In this document: piece after piece, positions 8,652 to 17,249 of the stretch
How the letters are laid out: every line of letters begins with the position of its first letter
How positions within the stretch are numbered: the first letter of the stretch is position 1
Assembly (NCBI RefSeq): GCF_900114325.1
Contig: NZ_FOSR01000003.1
Coordinates: 248,001 to 312,000 of the forward strand
Length of the DNA: 64,000 nt
Source of the DNA: Rhodanobacter glycinis
GTDB taxonomy: Bacteria > Pseudomonadota > Gammaproteobacteria > Xanthomonadales > Rhodanobacteraceae
Direction: 5' to 3'
Notes under the pieces: model-generated
What the model was told of the DNA's origin: nothing
The model's input: only the letters and a program-made list of their open reading frames with translations
Databases searched by the model: none
Translations under genes and position numbers: made by a program

Positions 8652-11600
8652 GTGCGGGCGTCCTGGTTATTCGGCTTCGTGCTGGCGTTATCGGCATTCG
8701 CGGCATCGGCCAGGCCGGTGGCGGAAGGTGCGCGCGCGGCTGTGCCCGGGATCGCGGTGACTGCGCCCACGCTGACGCCGCAATTTCGTTCCTACAGCGT
8801 GAGCGACGGCTTGCCCGGTGGCGTGGTTTACGCCGTCACCCAGGACCGGCGGGGCAACATGTGGTTCGGCATGTCCGGTGGCCTGGTGCGCTACGACGGC
8901 GTCAGCTTCAAGACCTTCCTGCACGAGGCCGGCAATCCCGATTCGCTCGTCGGCGGCAACATTTACAGCTTGTCGGTGGATAGCCACGACATGCTCTGGA
9001 TCGGTGGCATCGACAAGGGCCTGAGCCGGTACGATCCCACCACCGGTGACTTTCGCAACTGGCAGCACAGCGACAAGGATCCGGCCAGCCTGTCGAACGA
9101 CGAAGTGTGGGCCACCGCCACCACACCCGATGGCCGTCTGTGGGTGGCCACGGACGCTGGTCTCGATCGCATGAATGCTGATCGGAAGGGTTTTACCCAT
9201 GTCTACGGCAACGCTCCGGGCTTGCGCGACCTCGGCGCGGTTCGTGCCTTGCATGTCGAAGCCGATGGCCGGATGTGGCTGGGCACCTCCACGGGCATCT
9301 ACCTGCGCCAGCTCGATGGCCGGCTGCAGCGCGTGCCGGTGGATCCGGCATTCACGGCAAAGCTGAAGATCTGGCGCATCGACGGCAGCGGCGACGACGT
9401 GCGGATAGCGGTGACCGGCGGGCTGCTGAAAGTCGGCGCCGATGGCGTGGCGCATCCGCTGAAGATCGACGGCCTGGCCGGCCAGCGCGTGATGAGCAGC
9501 GTGCATGACGATGCCGGGCGCCTGTGGGTCGCGACCGAGAAAGGGATGTTTTTCGAGAAGGCCCCGGGCCAGTGGCAACTGATCGGTGGCGAGCCGTTAT
9601 TGCAAGGTGGCTTGCCGGGCAGCTGGATCTGGCAGCTGTGCCGCGATCGCGAAGGTGGCTTGTGGCTGGCCGGCGAAGACGGCGGCGTCGCCTACCTGCC
9701 ACCGGGCTGGGACCACTTCACCCGCTTCACGCACATCCCCGACCAGGCGGACAGCCTGGCCGGCACGTCGGCGCAGACGATTGCTCTGGGCGACCATGGT
9801 TCGCTCTGGGTGGGCGGTACCGGCTGGGTTGATCGGCTCGACCCGGTTACCGGCCATGCGCAGCATGTGGTCACCGGGCTGCGTGGCGCGGTCATCGACA
9901 TCGTCGAGGACGTGCGCGGGCGCGTATGGATCAATGCCGAAGGCAGCGTGTCCCTGTTCGACCGGGGCAAGCTGACGCCGCTGGATCTCGGCAAGGCGGG
10001 TGTCACCCGCCCGGTCAGGCTGGCGACGTTTGCCGATGGGCGGGTTTTCCTGGCCTGTTGGCACAAGGGCCTGTTCGCGATCGACCCGGACAGTCTCGCG
10101 TTGAAGCCGTTGCCGCTGGCCGGCTCGGGGGGCACGGTGCCGCTGCCCAATCAGTTGCTGGCGCATGCCGACACGCTCTGGTATGCCTCGAAAAAAGGCT
10201 TGTTGCGGCTGGACGACGGCGCCCAGCGCATGCGGTTCGTGTCGGGTGTGCCGCGGGTGCCCATCTACTCGATCGATTTCGATTCGCACGGCTTCTGGCT
10301 GGCGCTGGACCAGGGATTGCAGCACTACCACCTCGCCGGCAGCCCCGGGCATGACTTGCACGCGGTGCTGGATGATCGCGTCGACGACCTGCCGGGCTGG
10401 TCGGCACAGAACCTGATGGGCATCAAGGTCGACGCGCTGGACCAGGTCTGGCTGCTCGACATGAACGGGCTTCGACGTTTCGATCCCGTGACGCGTGCCA
10501 CGTATCGCTACGGCCCGAAGGATGGCCTGACGGATGCGCAGTTCCTCAACGAGATCACGGCCACTACCGCCGATGGCAGCATCTACGCGGTATCCAAAAG
10601 CGGGGTGATCGGTTTTCGCGCGCTGCGTCGAAAGAGCGAGGCGAAAGCGGGAGTGCCCCTGGTCAGGCTGGCCCGCATCGAGGTGCGTCGCGATGGCCAG
10701 GTCCAGTCCTTGCCCATCGACGGCACGACGATCCATCTGGGTTGGCGCGATCGCGATCTGCACGTCAGCGCGCGGGTGGCCTCGTACATGAATCCGGCGG
10801 CCAACGACTACCGGTTCCGCTTGAGCGGCTTCGATGCCGACTGGGTCGATACCAGCAGCCGCGGCGAGCGCGACTTTGCCGGACTGGCCAATGGCGATTA
10901 CCAGCTTCAGGTCATGGCGGCCGGCGCCAATGGCGTGTGGGGCCGGCTGGCCACGCCATTGCAGATCCGGGTGCAGTCGCCACCCTGGCTGCGTTGGTGG
11001 GCATGGCTGGTGTACGTCGCGCTGCTGGGCTTGCTGATATGGCTGATCTTGCTGGCCTGGCGCCGCCGGCTGGCACATCGACACCAGATGTTGATGGCCG
11101 AGCAGCGGCGCAACCTGGCCGAGCAGGCCAGCGCGGCGAAGAGCCAGTTCCTGGCCACGCTGAGCCACGAGATCCGTACGCCGATGACCGGCGTGATGGG
11201 CATGGCCGAATTGCTGCTGAGTACATCGCAGACCGAGCAGCAGCGCGACTACACCGAGGCCATGCAGCGTTCCGGCGGGTTGTTGCTGAAGCTGGTGAAC
11301 GATGCGCTGGATCTGGCCCGCATCGAGGCCGGCAAGCTGGAGCTGGAGCTGGCGCCGTTCAGTCCGCGCCTGCTGGCGGAGGATGTGGCGCGACTGGAGT
11401 GCGGGCAGGCCCAGGCCAAGGGCCTGGTCATGAAGACGGAACTGGATGATGACCTGCCCTTGCGCCTGGTTGGCGATGCGATGCGCATCAAGCAGGTGTT
11501 GTTCAACCTGGTCAACAACGCACTGAAATTCACCGAGCGCGGCAGCGTGACGCTGGCGATGCGCTGGCGCGGCGATGCGCTGGTGTGCACGGTCATCGAC

Positions 11601-12242
11601 ACCGGCCCGGGCATTCCCAAGGAAAACCAGGCGCGCCTGTTCGAGCGGTTCGAACAGGACGATGGCCCGCAGCGGCGCTCCGGCAGCGGGCTGGGCCTGG
11701 CGATCTGTCGCGAACTGGTCGCGTTGATGGAGGGCACGATCAGCCTGCACTCGGCCTCCGGGCAGGGCAGCACCTTCAGCGTGCGTTTGCCGCTGAAGCT
11801 GGCGCCGAGCATGACGAAGCGCACGGCCAAGGCGAAACCCAGCGGGAATGGGCGCGTGCTCGACGTGCTGCTGGTGGAGGACGATGCCATCGTGGCCGCG
11901 GTGGTACGCGGCCTGCTGGAACACCAGGGGCATCGCGTGCGCTACGCCGGCAACGGCTTGCAGGCGCTGGCCGAACTGGAGCAGGGGCCGTGCGATGCGA
12001 TCCTGCTGGACCTGGACTTGCCCGGTGTCGACGGCCTGCAGCTGGCCCGGCTGATCCGCCAGGGCGAGCACGCCCGCGTGTGGATCGTCGCGATCACCGC
12101 GCGATCCGGCGGCGACGAAGAGGCGCGCAGCCGCGCTGCCGGCATGGACGATTTTCTGCGCAAACCGCTGACCGGTGCGCAACTGGCCGAGGTGCTGGCG
12201 ATGGTGCCTGTTGCGGGCGCCGTCGAAACCGATTCGGTGTAA
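8652..12242 (+). CDS. Hybrid sensor histidine kinase, tandem paralogue
   Basis: It has the same architecture as the preceding gene: signal peptide, propeller, Y_Y_Y, one membrane helix, DHp with H839, ATPase and receiver with D1120. The linker through DHp ([28 protein letters not shown]) is almost identical to the neighbour, while the sensor propeller differs much more. This points to duplication followed by sensor divergence. GTG 8652 is preferred because AGGGG lies 6 nt upstream and a good signal peptide (WLFGFVLALSAFAASA) begins there. An in-frame ATG at 8532 would add 40 residues before it. No DNA-binding output domain is present. Family A repeat copy A1 lies just downstream, before convergent holC. 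Confidence 0.92.
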   Translation: MRASWLFGFVLALSAFAASARPVAEGARAAVPGIAVTAPTLTPQFRSYSVSDGLPGGVVYAVTQDRRGNMWFGMSGGLVRYDGVSFKTFLHEAGNPDSLVGGNIYSLSVDSHDMLWIGGIDKGLSRYDPTTGDFRNWQHSDKDPASLSNDEVWATATTPDGRLWVATDAGLDRMNADRKGFTHVYGNAPGLRDLGAVRALHVEADGRMWLGTSTGIYLRQLDGRLQRVPVDPAFTAKLKIWRIDGSGDDVRIAVTGGLLKVGADGVAHPLKIDGLAGQRVMSSVHDDAGRLWVATEKGMFFEKAPGQWQLIGGEPLLQGGLPGSWIWQLCRDREGGLWLAGEDGGVAYLPPGWDHFTRFTHIPDQADSLAGTSAQTIALGDHGSLWVGGTGWVDRLDPVTGHAQHVVTGLRGAVIDIVEDVRGRVWINAEGSVSLFDRGKLTPLDLGKAGVTRPVRLATFADGRVFLACWHKGLFAIDPDSLALKPLPLAGSGGTVPLPNQLLAHADTLWYASKKGLLRLDDGAQRMRFVSGVPRVPIYSIDFDSHGFWLALDQGLQHYHLAGSPGHDLHAVLDDRVDDLPGWSAQNLMGIKVDALDQVWLLDMNGLRRFDPVTRATYRYGPKDGLTDAQFLNEITATTADGSIYAVSKSGVIGFRALRRKSEAKAGVPLVRLARIEVRRDGQVQSLPIDGTTIHLGWRDRDLHVSARVASYMNPAANDYRFRLSGFDADWVDTSSRGERDFAGLANGDYQLQVMAAGANGVWGRLATPLQIRVQSPPWLRWWAWLVYVALLGLLIWLILLAWRRRLAHRHQMLMAEQRRNLAEQASAAKSQFLATLSHEIRTPMTGVMGMAELLLSTSQTEQQRDYTEAMQRSGGLLLKLVNDALDLARIEAGKLELELAPFSPRLLAEDVARLECGQAQAKGLVMKTELDDDLPLRLVGDAMRIKQVLFNLVNNALKFTERGSVTLAMRWRGDALVCTVIDTGPGIPKENQARLFERFEQDDGPQRRSGSGLGLAICRELVALMEGTISLHSASGQGSTFSVRLPLKLAPSMTKRTAKAKPSGNGRVLDVLLVEDDAIVAAVVRGLLEHQGHRVRYAGNGLQALAELEQGPCDAILLDLDLPGVDGLQLARLIRQGEHARVWIVAITARSGGDEEARSRAAGMDDFLRKPLTGAQLAEVLAMVPVAGAVETDSV

Positions 12243-12284
12243 GACGATCGCCAAAAACACCACGTGTGTTCTCGCCGTAACCGG

Positions 12285-12361
12285 GTAGGAGCGCACCCTG
12301 TGCGCGAATGCTCTGCGCTTGATCAGAACCGAGGGCATTCGCGCACAGGGTGCGCTCCTGT
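12285..12361. repeat. Palindromic repeat family A, copy A1
   Basis: Arms read GTAGGAGCGCACCCTGTGCG and its near-exact complement, about 24 bp each, flanking a roughly 28-nt loop that contains GATCAG. It lies in the convergent gap between the second sensor kinase and holC. Other copies are at 19341, 45388 and 58092. There is no long T-run, but it could act as a bidirectional terminator or REP-like element. Confidence 0.9.
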
Positions 12362-12398
12362 GAAAAGCGGGGTGGCTGGCTGCAGGGGCCGCCGCCCC

Positions 12399-12818
12399 TC
12401 ACATGTCGAACTTGTTCACCTGGAATCCGCGACGCAGGTATTCGCGCCAACGGGTGCGCGAGCCTTCGCGGGCGGAGGGATCGGCCGCCACCACTTCCAG
12501 CACGCGTTCGCCGACGGCATCGGGGCAATCGTCACGCAGGTTGATCATCAGCGGTCGCGGCGGCGTGTCGATGCCGGGCGGCGCGACCAGCACCGCGGTA
12601 TCGGCATCGTCGTCGTCGCCGGCGAGCTGGTGCGGGATGAAGGCATCGTCGTCGAACGCCCACAGCAGATCATCCAGTGCCTCGGCCTGGGCGAAGTCGC
12701 GGCACAGGATCAGCGTGGGCTGCGCCGCCGCGCAGGCTTTCTTCGCCAGTTCGCAAACCAGCAACAGCGGCTGCTCGCGAAAGCGCGGCTTGTCGATCAG
12801 GTAAAAGTCGGCGCGCAT
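12399..12818 (-). CDS. holC: DNA polymerase III subunit chi
   Basis: This 139-residue protein has the HolC pattern: an N-terminal ADFYLID strand, LLLVCELAKKA, the aligned loop of Q/D residues (CRDFAQAEALDDLLWAFDDDAFIPH) and the DTAVLV...LMINLRDD strands. Chi pairs with psi in the clamp-loader complex and contacts SSB, helping the replicase on lagging-strand SSB-coated DNA. It follows pepA in the same direction, as in many gammaproteobacteria (pepA-holC-valS). The two genes are separated by family C repeat copy C1. Start and length agree with the family. Confidence 0.93.
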   Translation of the reverse strand: MRADFYLIDKPRFREQPLLLVCELAKKACAAAQPTLILCRDFAQAEALDDLLWAFDDDAFIPHQLAGDDDDADTAVLVAPPGIDTPPRPLMINLRDDCPDAVGERVLEVVAADPSAREGSRTRWREYLRRGFQVNKFDM

Positions 12819-12821
12819 AGG

Positions 12822-12926
12822 GCAGGAGTGAGTGGAGAGGAGAGAGAAGTGAGAGAAAACGGTGAGCGTGATGATGCCTCAAACGCGCATCTCTCACTCC
12901 TCAACTTCTCTTCACTCACTTCTCGC
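12822..12926. repeat. Purine/pyrimidine palindrome family C, copy C1 (pepA-holC)
   Basis: GAGTGAGTGGAGAGG...AAGTGAGAGAA on one arm and TCTCTCACTCCTC...CACTTCTC on the other form a long GA/CT hairpin. It occupies the whole space between pepA and holC and overlaps the last codons of pepA (S-E-K-stop). Related copies are at 30079, 49572 and 52565. Confidence 0.85.
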
Positions 12927-14403
12927 TCCGATCGATCAGCCACTGCGCCAGCAGCGCCACCGGGCGGCCGGTGGAGCCGCCCTTGCGGCCTTCGTCCCAG
13001 GCGGTGCCGGCGATGTCCAGATGGGCCCAGCGCTGGCCGTCGGTAAAGCGCGACAGGAAGCAGCCGGCGGTGATCGCACCGGCGCTCTTGCCGCCGATGT
13101 TGGCCATGTCGGCGAAGCCGGATTCCAGCTGCACCTGGTAGTCGTCCCACAACGGCAGGCGCCAGGCGCGGTCCAGCGTGGTTTCGCCGGCGGCGAGCAG
13201 TTCGGCGGCGAGGTCGTCGTGCTTGCTCATCAGGCCGCTGGCATGCTTGCCCAGCGCGATCACGCAGGCGCCGGTCAACGTGGCGGCGTCGATGATCGAG
13301 ACCGGCTGGAAGGTCTGCGCGGTCCAGGTCAGCGCATCACACAGGATCAGGCGCCCTTCGGCATCGGTGTTGAGCACTTCGATGGTCTGGCCGGACAGGC
13401 TGGTCAACACGTCGCCGGGGCGATAGCTGTCGCCGTCGGGCATGTTCTCGGCCGAGGGCACCACGCACACCAGGTTGAGCGGCAGGCCCATCTTCACCGC
13501 AGAGACGAAGCCACCCAGCACGCCGGCGGCGCCACCCATGTCGAACTTCATTTCGTCCATGCCGGGGCCGGGCTTCAGGCTGATACCGCCGGTGTCGAAA
13601 GTGATGCCCTTGCCGACGAAGGCGTAGGGCTTGTCACCCTCGGCGCCACCGCGATATTCCAGCGCGATCAGTTTCGGCTTGTTGGCCGAGCCGCGACCCA
13701 CCGCAAGCAGCGAGCCGAAGCCGAGCTTTTCCATTTCCACGTGATCGAGCACGCGGCAGCTGACCTTGTCATGCGCATCGGCGAAGGCCTGCGCCTGTTC
13801 GGCGATATAGGCGGGAGTGCAGATATTCGGCGGCAGGTTGGCCAGCTCGCGGGCGAAGCGCACGCCTTCGGCGATGCCACGGGCCTGGTCGAGACCGGCG
13901 TGGGCGTCATCGGCAGCGGCGAAGGCGAGCATGGTCAGCGCCGGCTTGCCTTGATCGCGTGGCTTGACGGTGGCGGTGTAGCGGTAGGCGGCGTAGTCGG
14001 CGGCCAGCGCAGCGGTGCGCACGCGCCAGGCGGTATCGTGGCCGGGCACGTCCAGCTCGGTGAGCCAGGATGCGGCATTGTCCAGCGGCAACTTGCCCAG
14101 GGCGCGGGCGGCTTCGATGTTCACCTTCTGGAAGCGGGCGGCGTCGAAGCTTTTCTGCGCGCCCAGGCCCACCACCAGCACGCGCTTGGCGCTGATGCCC
14201 TCGGGCGCGAACAGCACGGTGACGCTGCCGGCCTTGCCGTTGATGTCGCCGCTTTCCACCTGCCGCTTGATCACGCCGCCGGCGGCACCATCGATGCGCG
14301 CGGCGGCGCTGGTGAGCAGGCCGTTCTCGTACACACCGACCACCACGCAGGGGCTGTCGACGGTTTCGGGGGCGGCGGAGACAAGGCTGAACTGAAGCGT
14401 CAT
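12916..14403 (-). CDS. pepA: Leucyl aminopeptidase (M17, cytosol aminopeptidase)
   Basis: This 495-residue protein has the M17 signature NTDAEGRL at 345-352 and the metal-binding block VGKGITFDTGG (K265, D270). It releases N-terminal residues from peptides in the cytosol using two divalent metal ions. In several gammaproteobacteria the same protein also binds DNA as an accessory factor for XerCD recombination at plasmid sites. Length fits the family (about 500). It is divergent from lptF and upstream of holC, a conserved gammaproteobacterial arrangement. The final codons RSEK-stop come from the GA-rich repeat C1 and are probably not ancestral. Confidence 0.97.
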   Translation of the reverse strand: MTLQFSLVSAAPETVDSPCVVVGVYENGLLTSAAARIDGAAGGVIKRQVESGDINGKAGSVTVLFAPEGISAKRVLVVGLGAQKSFDAARFQKVNIEAARALGKLPLDNAASWLTELDVPGHDTAWRVRTAALAADYAAYRYTATVKPRDQGKPALTMLAFAAADDAHAGLDQARGIAEGVRFARELANLPPNICTPAYIAEQAQAFADAHDKVSCRVLDHVEMEKLGFGSLLAVGRGSANKPKLIALEYRGGAEGDKPYAFVGKGITFDTGGISLKPGPGMDEMKFDMGGAAGVLGGFVSAVKMGLPLNLVCVVPSAENMPDGDSYRPGDVLTSLSGQTIEVLNTDAEGRLILCDALTWTAQTFQPVSIIDAATLTGACVIALGKHASGLMSKHDDLAAELLAAGETTLDRAWRLPLWDDYQVQLESGFADMANIGGKSAGAITAGCFLSRFTDGQRWAHLDIAGTAWDEGRKGGSTGRPVALLAQWLIDRSEK

Positions 14404-14497
14404 CGGAAATGTCCTGCAGAGCGCCGGCGGGGTGGAACCGGCTAGACTTGGGGTTTGCCGGCCGCGTGGCGCGGCGTGAAGCCATTGATTCTATCGC

Positions 14498-15601
14498 ATG
14501 CTGAGCATCCTCGACCGCTACTTCCTGCGTGAGCTGGGCCAGACCGTGGCCGCGACCGCCATCGTGCTGCTGGCGATCATGTCCGGCACCACCTTCGCGC
14601 AGGTGCTCAAGCAGGTCGCCAACGGCAGCTTCCCGGCCAGCGTGATGTTCCAGGTGCTGGGGCTGAACATGCTCGACAGCCTGTCCACGCTGCTGCTGCT
14701 GGCCGGCTTCATCGGCATTCTGCTGGCGCTGGGTCGGATGTACCGCGAGAGCGAGATGCACGTGCTGGCTTCGTCCGGCATGGGCCCGCGCGGGTTGCTG
14801 CGACCGGTGGCGCTGCTGGCGCTGATCCTCGCGCTGGTGGTGGGGGTGGTCTCGCTATGGCTGGGGCCGTGGGCTGCCGCCAAGTCCAGCCAGGTGGTGG
14901 CGGCGGCGAACCGTTCGGTGATCGCGGCCGGCCTCGACGCCGGCCGCTTCACCGAGCTGCCCGGCAAGGGCGGCATCATCCTGGTCGATACCTTGAGCCG
15001 CGACGGCAGTCAGCTCGGGCGCACCTTCATCGCCACCGAACGCACCGGCAAGGATGGCGTCCAGCAGGTCAAGCTGATCACCGGGACCAAGGGCCACCTG
15101 TACCAGGGCAGCAACGGCGAAGACCGTTATCTGTCGCTGGACGATGGCTGGCAGTACGAGATCCCGCTGGGCGGCGACAACTGGCGGCGCATGCAGTACC
15201 AGCGCAACGACACCTCGCTGACAAACGTGCAATCGGACGACGATGACGATCCGGCGCACACCCTGGATACCTTCACCCTGGCGCATGTCGACAACGCCGA
15301 CGCGCGCGCCGAGTTCGCCTGGCGCACCATCGCTCCGGCGATGGCACTGGTGCTGGTGATGCTGGCGCTGCCGATGTCGCGCCAGAGTCCGCGCGAACCG
15401 CGCTTCGGTCGATTGCTGCTGGCAGTACTCGGCTTCTACGCCTATTACCTGGTGCTGGCGCTGTGCCGCGGCCAGATATCCAAGGGCCATTGGCACCATG
15501 CCGGCTCGCTGTGGGCGGTAAGTGCGTTGGTGTTCGCGTTGGCGGTGTGGTTGTTCCAGCGGCAGTACGCCGCGCGCAAGCCGCGCGGGGGGACTGCCTG
15601 A
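14498..15601 (+). CDS. lptF: LPS export ABC transporter permease LptF
   Basis: This 367-residue YjgP/YjgQ-type permease has three N-terminal membrane helices, a large periplasmic beta-jellyroll (about 130-270) and three C-terminal helices. LptF with LptG and the LptB ATPase extracts lipopolysaccharide from the inner membrane and feeds it to LptC/LptA. The opening ILDRYFLRELGQT is typical of LptF. The stop overlaps the lptG start by one base (TGATG), implying coupled translation. It is divergent from pepA; the shared roughly 95-bp gap should hold both promoters. Confidence 0.96.
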   Translation: MLSILDRYFLRELGQTVAATAIVLLAIMSGTTFAQVLKQVANGSFPASVMFQVLGLNMLDSLSTLLLLAGFIGILLALGRMYRESEMHVLASSGMGPRGLLRPVALLALILALVVGVVSLWLGPWAAAKSSQVVAAANRSVIAAGLDAGRFTELPGKGGIILVDTLSRDGSQLGRTFIATERTGKDGVQQVKLITGTKGHLYQGSNGEDRYLSLDDGWQYEIPLGGDNWRRMQYQRNDTSLTNVQSDDDDDPAHTLDTFTLAHVDNADARAEFAWRTIAPAMALVLVMLALPMSRQSPREPRFGRLLLAVLGFYAYYLVLALCRGQISKGHWHHAGSLWAVSALVFALAVWLFQRQYAARKPRGGTA

Positions 15602-16701
15602 TGGAGGCCCTGCGTATCAAGCGCGTCGACTGGCTGGTCAGCCTGAGCGTGCTCGGCTCGATGCTGATGGTATGGCTGGTACTGACCGGTTTTGACGCAG
15701 TGTTCGAGTTCCTGCGCCAGCTCGGCAACGTGGGCAAGAACGGCTACACGATCAACAATGCGGCGGTGTACATCCTGGTCACCGTGCCGCGGCGCTTGTA
15801 CGAGATGTTTCCGTTTGCGGCGTTGATCGGTGGTCTGCTCGGTCTCGGCGCGCTGGCTTCCAGTGGCGAACTGACCGCATTGCGTGCAGCGGGCATGTCG
15901 CGTATGCGCATCGCCGCCTCGGCCGCCGGCGTGGTGGTCGTGCTGCTGGTGGCCGTGGTGGTGATGGGCGAGACGGTGGGGCCGTGGGGCGACCAGCAAG
16001 CCCAGGCCATGCAGTTGCGCATGAAGTCCGGCAACCTCGGCCTGACCAACGGCAGCGGGCTGTGGGCGCGCGACGGCGATCGCATCATCAATGCCCGCGC
16101 CAGCATGCTCAGGCACGAGGACGGCCACAGCAAAGTGCAACTGGCCGACGTGCGCGTGTTCACGCTGACTCCGGATGGCCAGCTCAGTCGCTTCGACTGG
16201 GCCAAGACCGCCGAGCACGTGGGCGGTCAGTGGGTACTGAACAACGTTCGCACCACCACCCTGGACGACAAGGGCACGCACAGCAGCCAGTCCGCGCGCG
16301 TGCTGTGGGCGTCGCATCTCAACCCGCGCATCCTCGAACAGTCGCTGATCCAGCCGCAGTACCTGCCGATGCGCGATCTGCATCGCAGCATGCGTTACCT
16401 GGAAAGCAACGGCGAGAATCCCGGCCCTTACGCCATCGCATTCTGGGCGCGCGCACTGTATCCATTCAACGTGCTGGTGCTGGTGTTGTGCGCGATGCCG
16501 TTCGCGTTTGGCACGCTGCGTTCGGGTGGTCTGGGCAAACGCATCTTCATCGGCATGCTGCTGGCAATCGGCTGGTATTTCCTGCAGAAGGCGATGGTCA
16601 GTTTCGGCACCGTCTACGGCGTGCCGCCGGGGGTGGCCAACGTCTTGCCCGCGATCCTGCTGGCGGGGCTGGCATGGCTGTATTTCCGCAAGCGTGTCTG
16701 A
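15601..16701 (+). CDS. lptG: LPS export ABC transporter permease LptG
   Basis: This 366-residue paralogue of LptF starts MEALRIKRVDWLV. It has three helices, a periplasmic domain (about 115-260) and three more helices near the C-terminus (LVLVLCAMPFAFG). It is the partner of LptF in LPS extraction. ATG at 15601 is fixed by the one-base overlap with the lptF stop; longer frames upstream lie inside lptF. The last codons overlap the start of the PIN-domain gene. Confidence 0.96.
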   Translation: MEALRIKRVDWLVSLSVLGSMLMVWLVLTGFDAVFEFLRQLGNVGKNGYTINNAAVYILVTVPRRLYEMFPFAALIGGLLGLGALASSGELTALRAAGMSRMRIAASAAGVVVVLLVAVVVMGETVGPWGDQQAQAMQLRMKSGNLGLTNGSGLWARDGDRIINARASMLRHEDGHSKVQLADVRVFTLTPDGQLSRFDWAKTAEHVGGQWVLNNVRTTTLDDKGTHSSQSARVLWASHLNPRILEQSLIQPQYLPMRDLHRSMRYLESNGENPGPYAIAFWARALYPFNVLVLVLCAMPFAFGTLRSGGLGKRIFIGMLLAIGWYFLQKAMVSFGTVYGVPPGVANVLPAILLAGLAWLYFRKRV

Positions 16702-17146
16702 GCGGCAACCGCCGGTGCGACCGCGTCTTGTGCTGGACACCAATGTCTGCCTCGACCTGTTCGTGTTCGACGATCCGCGTTGCGCGGACCTGCGGGCGGC
16801 CTTGCGCGAAGGCCGTGTCGAGGCGGTGACGCGCGACGATTGCCGCGCCGAATGGCTGGCCGTGCTGGCGTATCCGCGGCTGGCACTTGCGCCGAAACGA
16901 CGCGCGCAGGCTGCTGCCGCGTTCGACGCCTGCGTCCGCTGCCTGCCATCGATGCCGGTGGATGCGCGCTTGCCGCGCTGTGCCGATCCGGATGACCAGA
17001 AATTCCTGGAGCTGGCCGCGATGGCCGGTGCGCAGGCCTTGCTCAGTCGTGACGACGCCTTGCTGCGGCTGGCCCGACGCACGCAGCGCGACGGACTGTT
17101 CGCGATCCTGCCGCCGTGGACATGGCGCGAAATCGAGTCGGCCTGA
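16694..17146 (+). CDS. PIN-domain protein (putative RNase, COG1569-like)
   Basis: This 150-residue protein has the PIN acidic set: D15 in LDTN, E53 in RAEW, D98/D101 in ADPDDQ and D120/D121 in LSRDD. PIN proteins are Mg-dependent ribonucleases, often toxins. The GTG at 16694 overlaps the end of lptG by 8 bp; GTG at 16715 is an alternative. No antitoxin gene lies beside it: upstream is lptG, downstream ltaE. So I treat it as an orphan PIN protein carried in the lpt transcription unit. Substrate unknown. Confidence 0.85.
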   Translation: MSERQPPVRPRLVLDTNVCLDLFVFDDPRCADLRAALREGRVEAVTRDDCRAEWLAVLAYPRLALAPKRRAQAAAAFDACVRCLPSMPVDARLPRCADPDDQKFLELAAMAGAQALLSRDDALLRLARRTQRDGLFAILPPWTWREIESA

Positions 17147-17249
17147 TGGATCGGTAGCATCGGTCGGGCTGATTCATCGCCATCCCGCACTTGCCGTGGC
17201 GGTGCACATCTTCCAATCTGACCGTTTTCCGGAATAGACGAGGTGTGCC

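Noticed and set aside
9597-12338. A reverse-strand open frame of about 910 codons opposite the second sensor kinase
   Set aside because: It is a shadow of the kinase catalytic half and is low in recognisable structure.
16694-17146. PIN gene as half of a toxin-antitoxin pair
   Set aside because: No small antitoxin-like gene lies on either side; the neighbours are lptG and ltaE.
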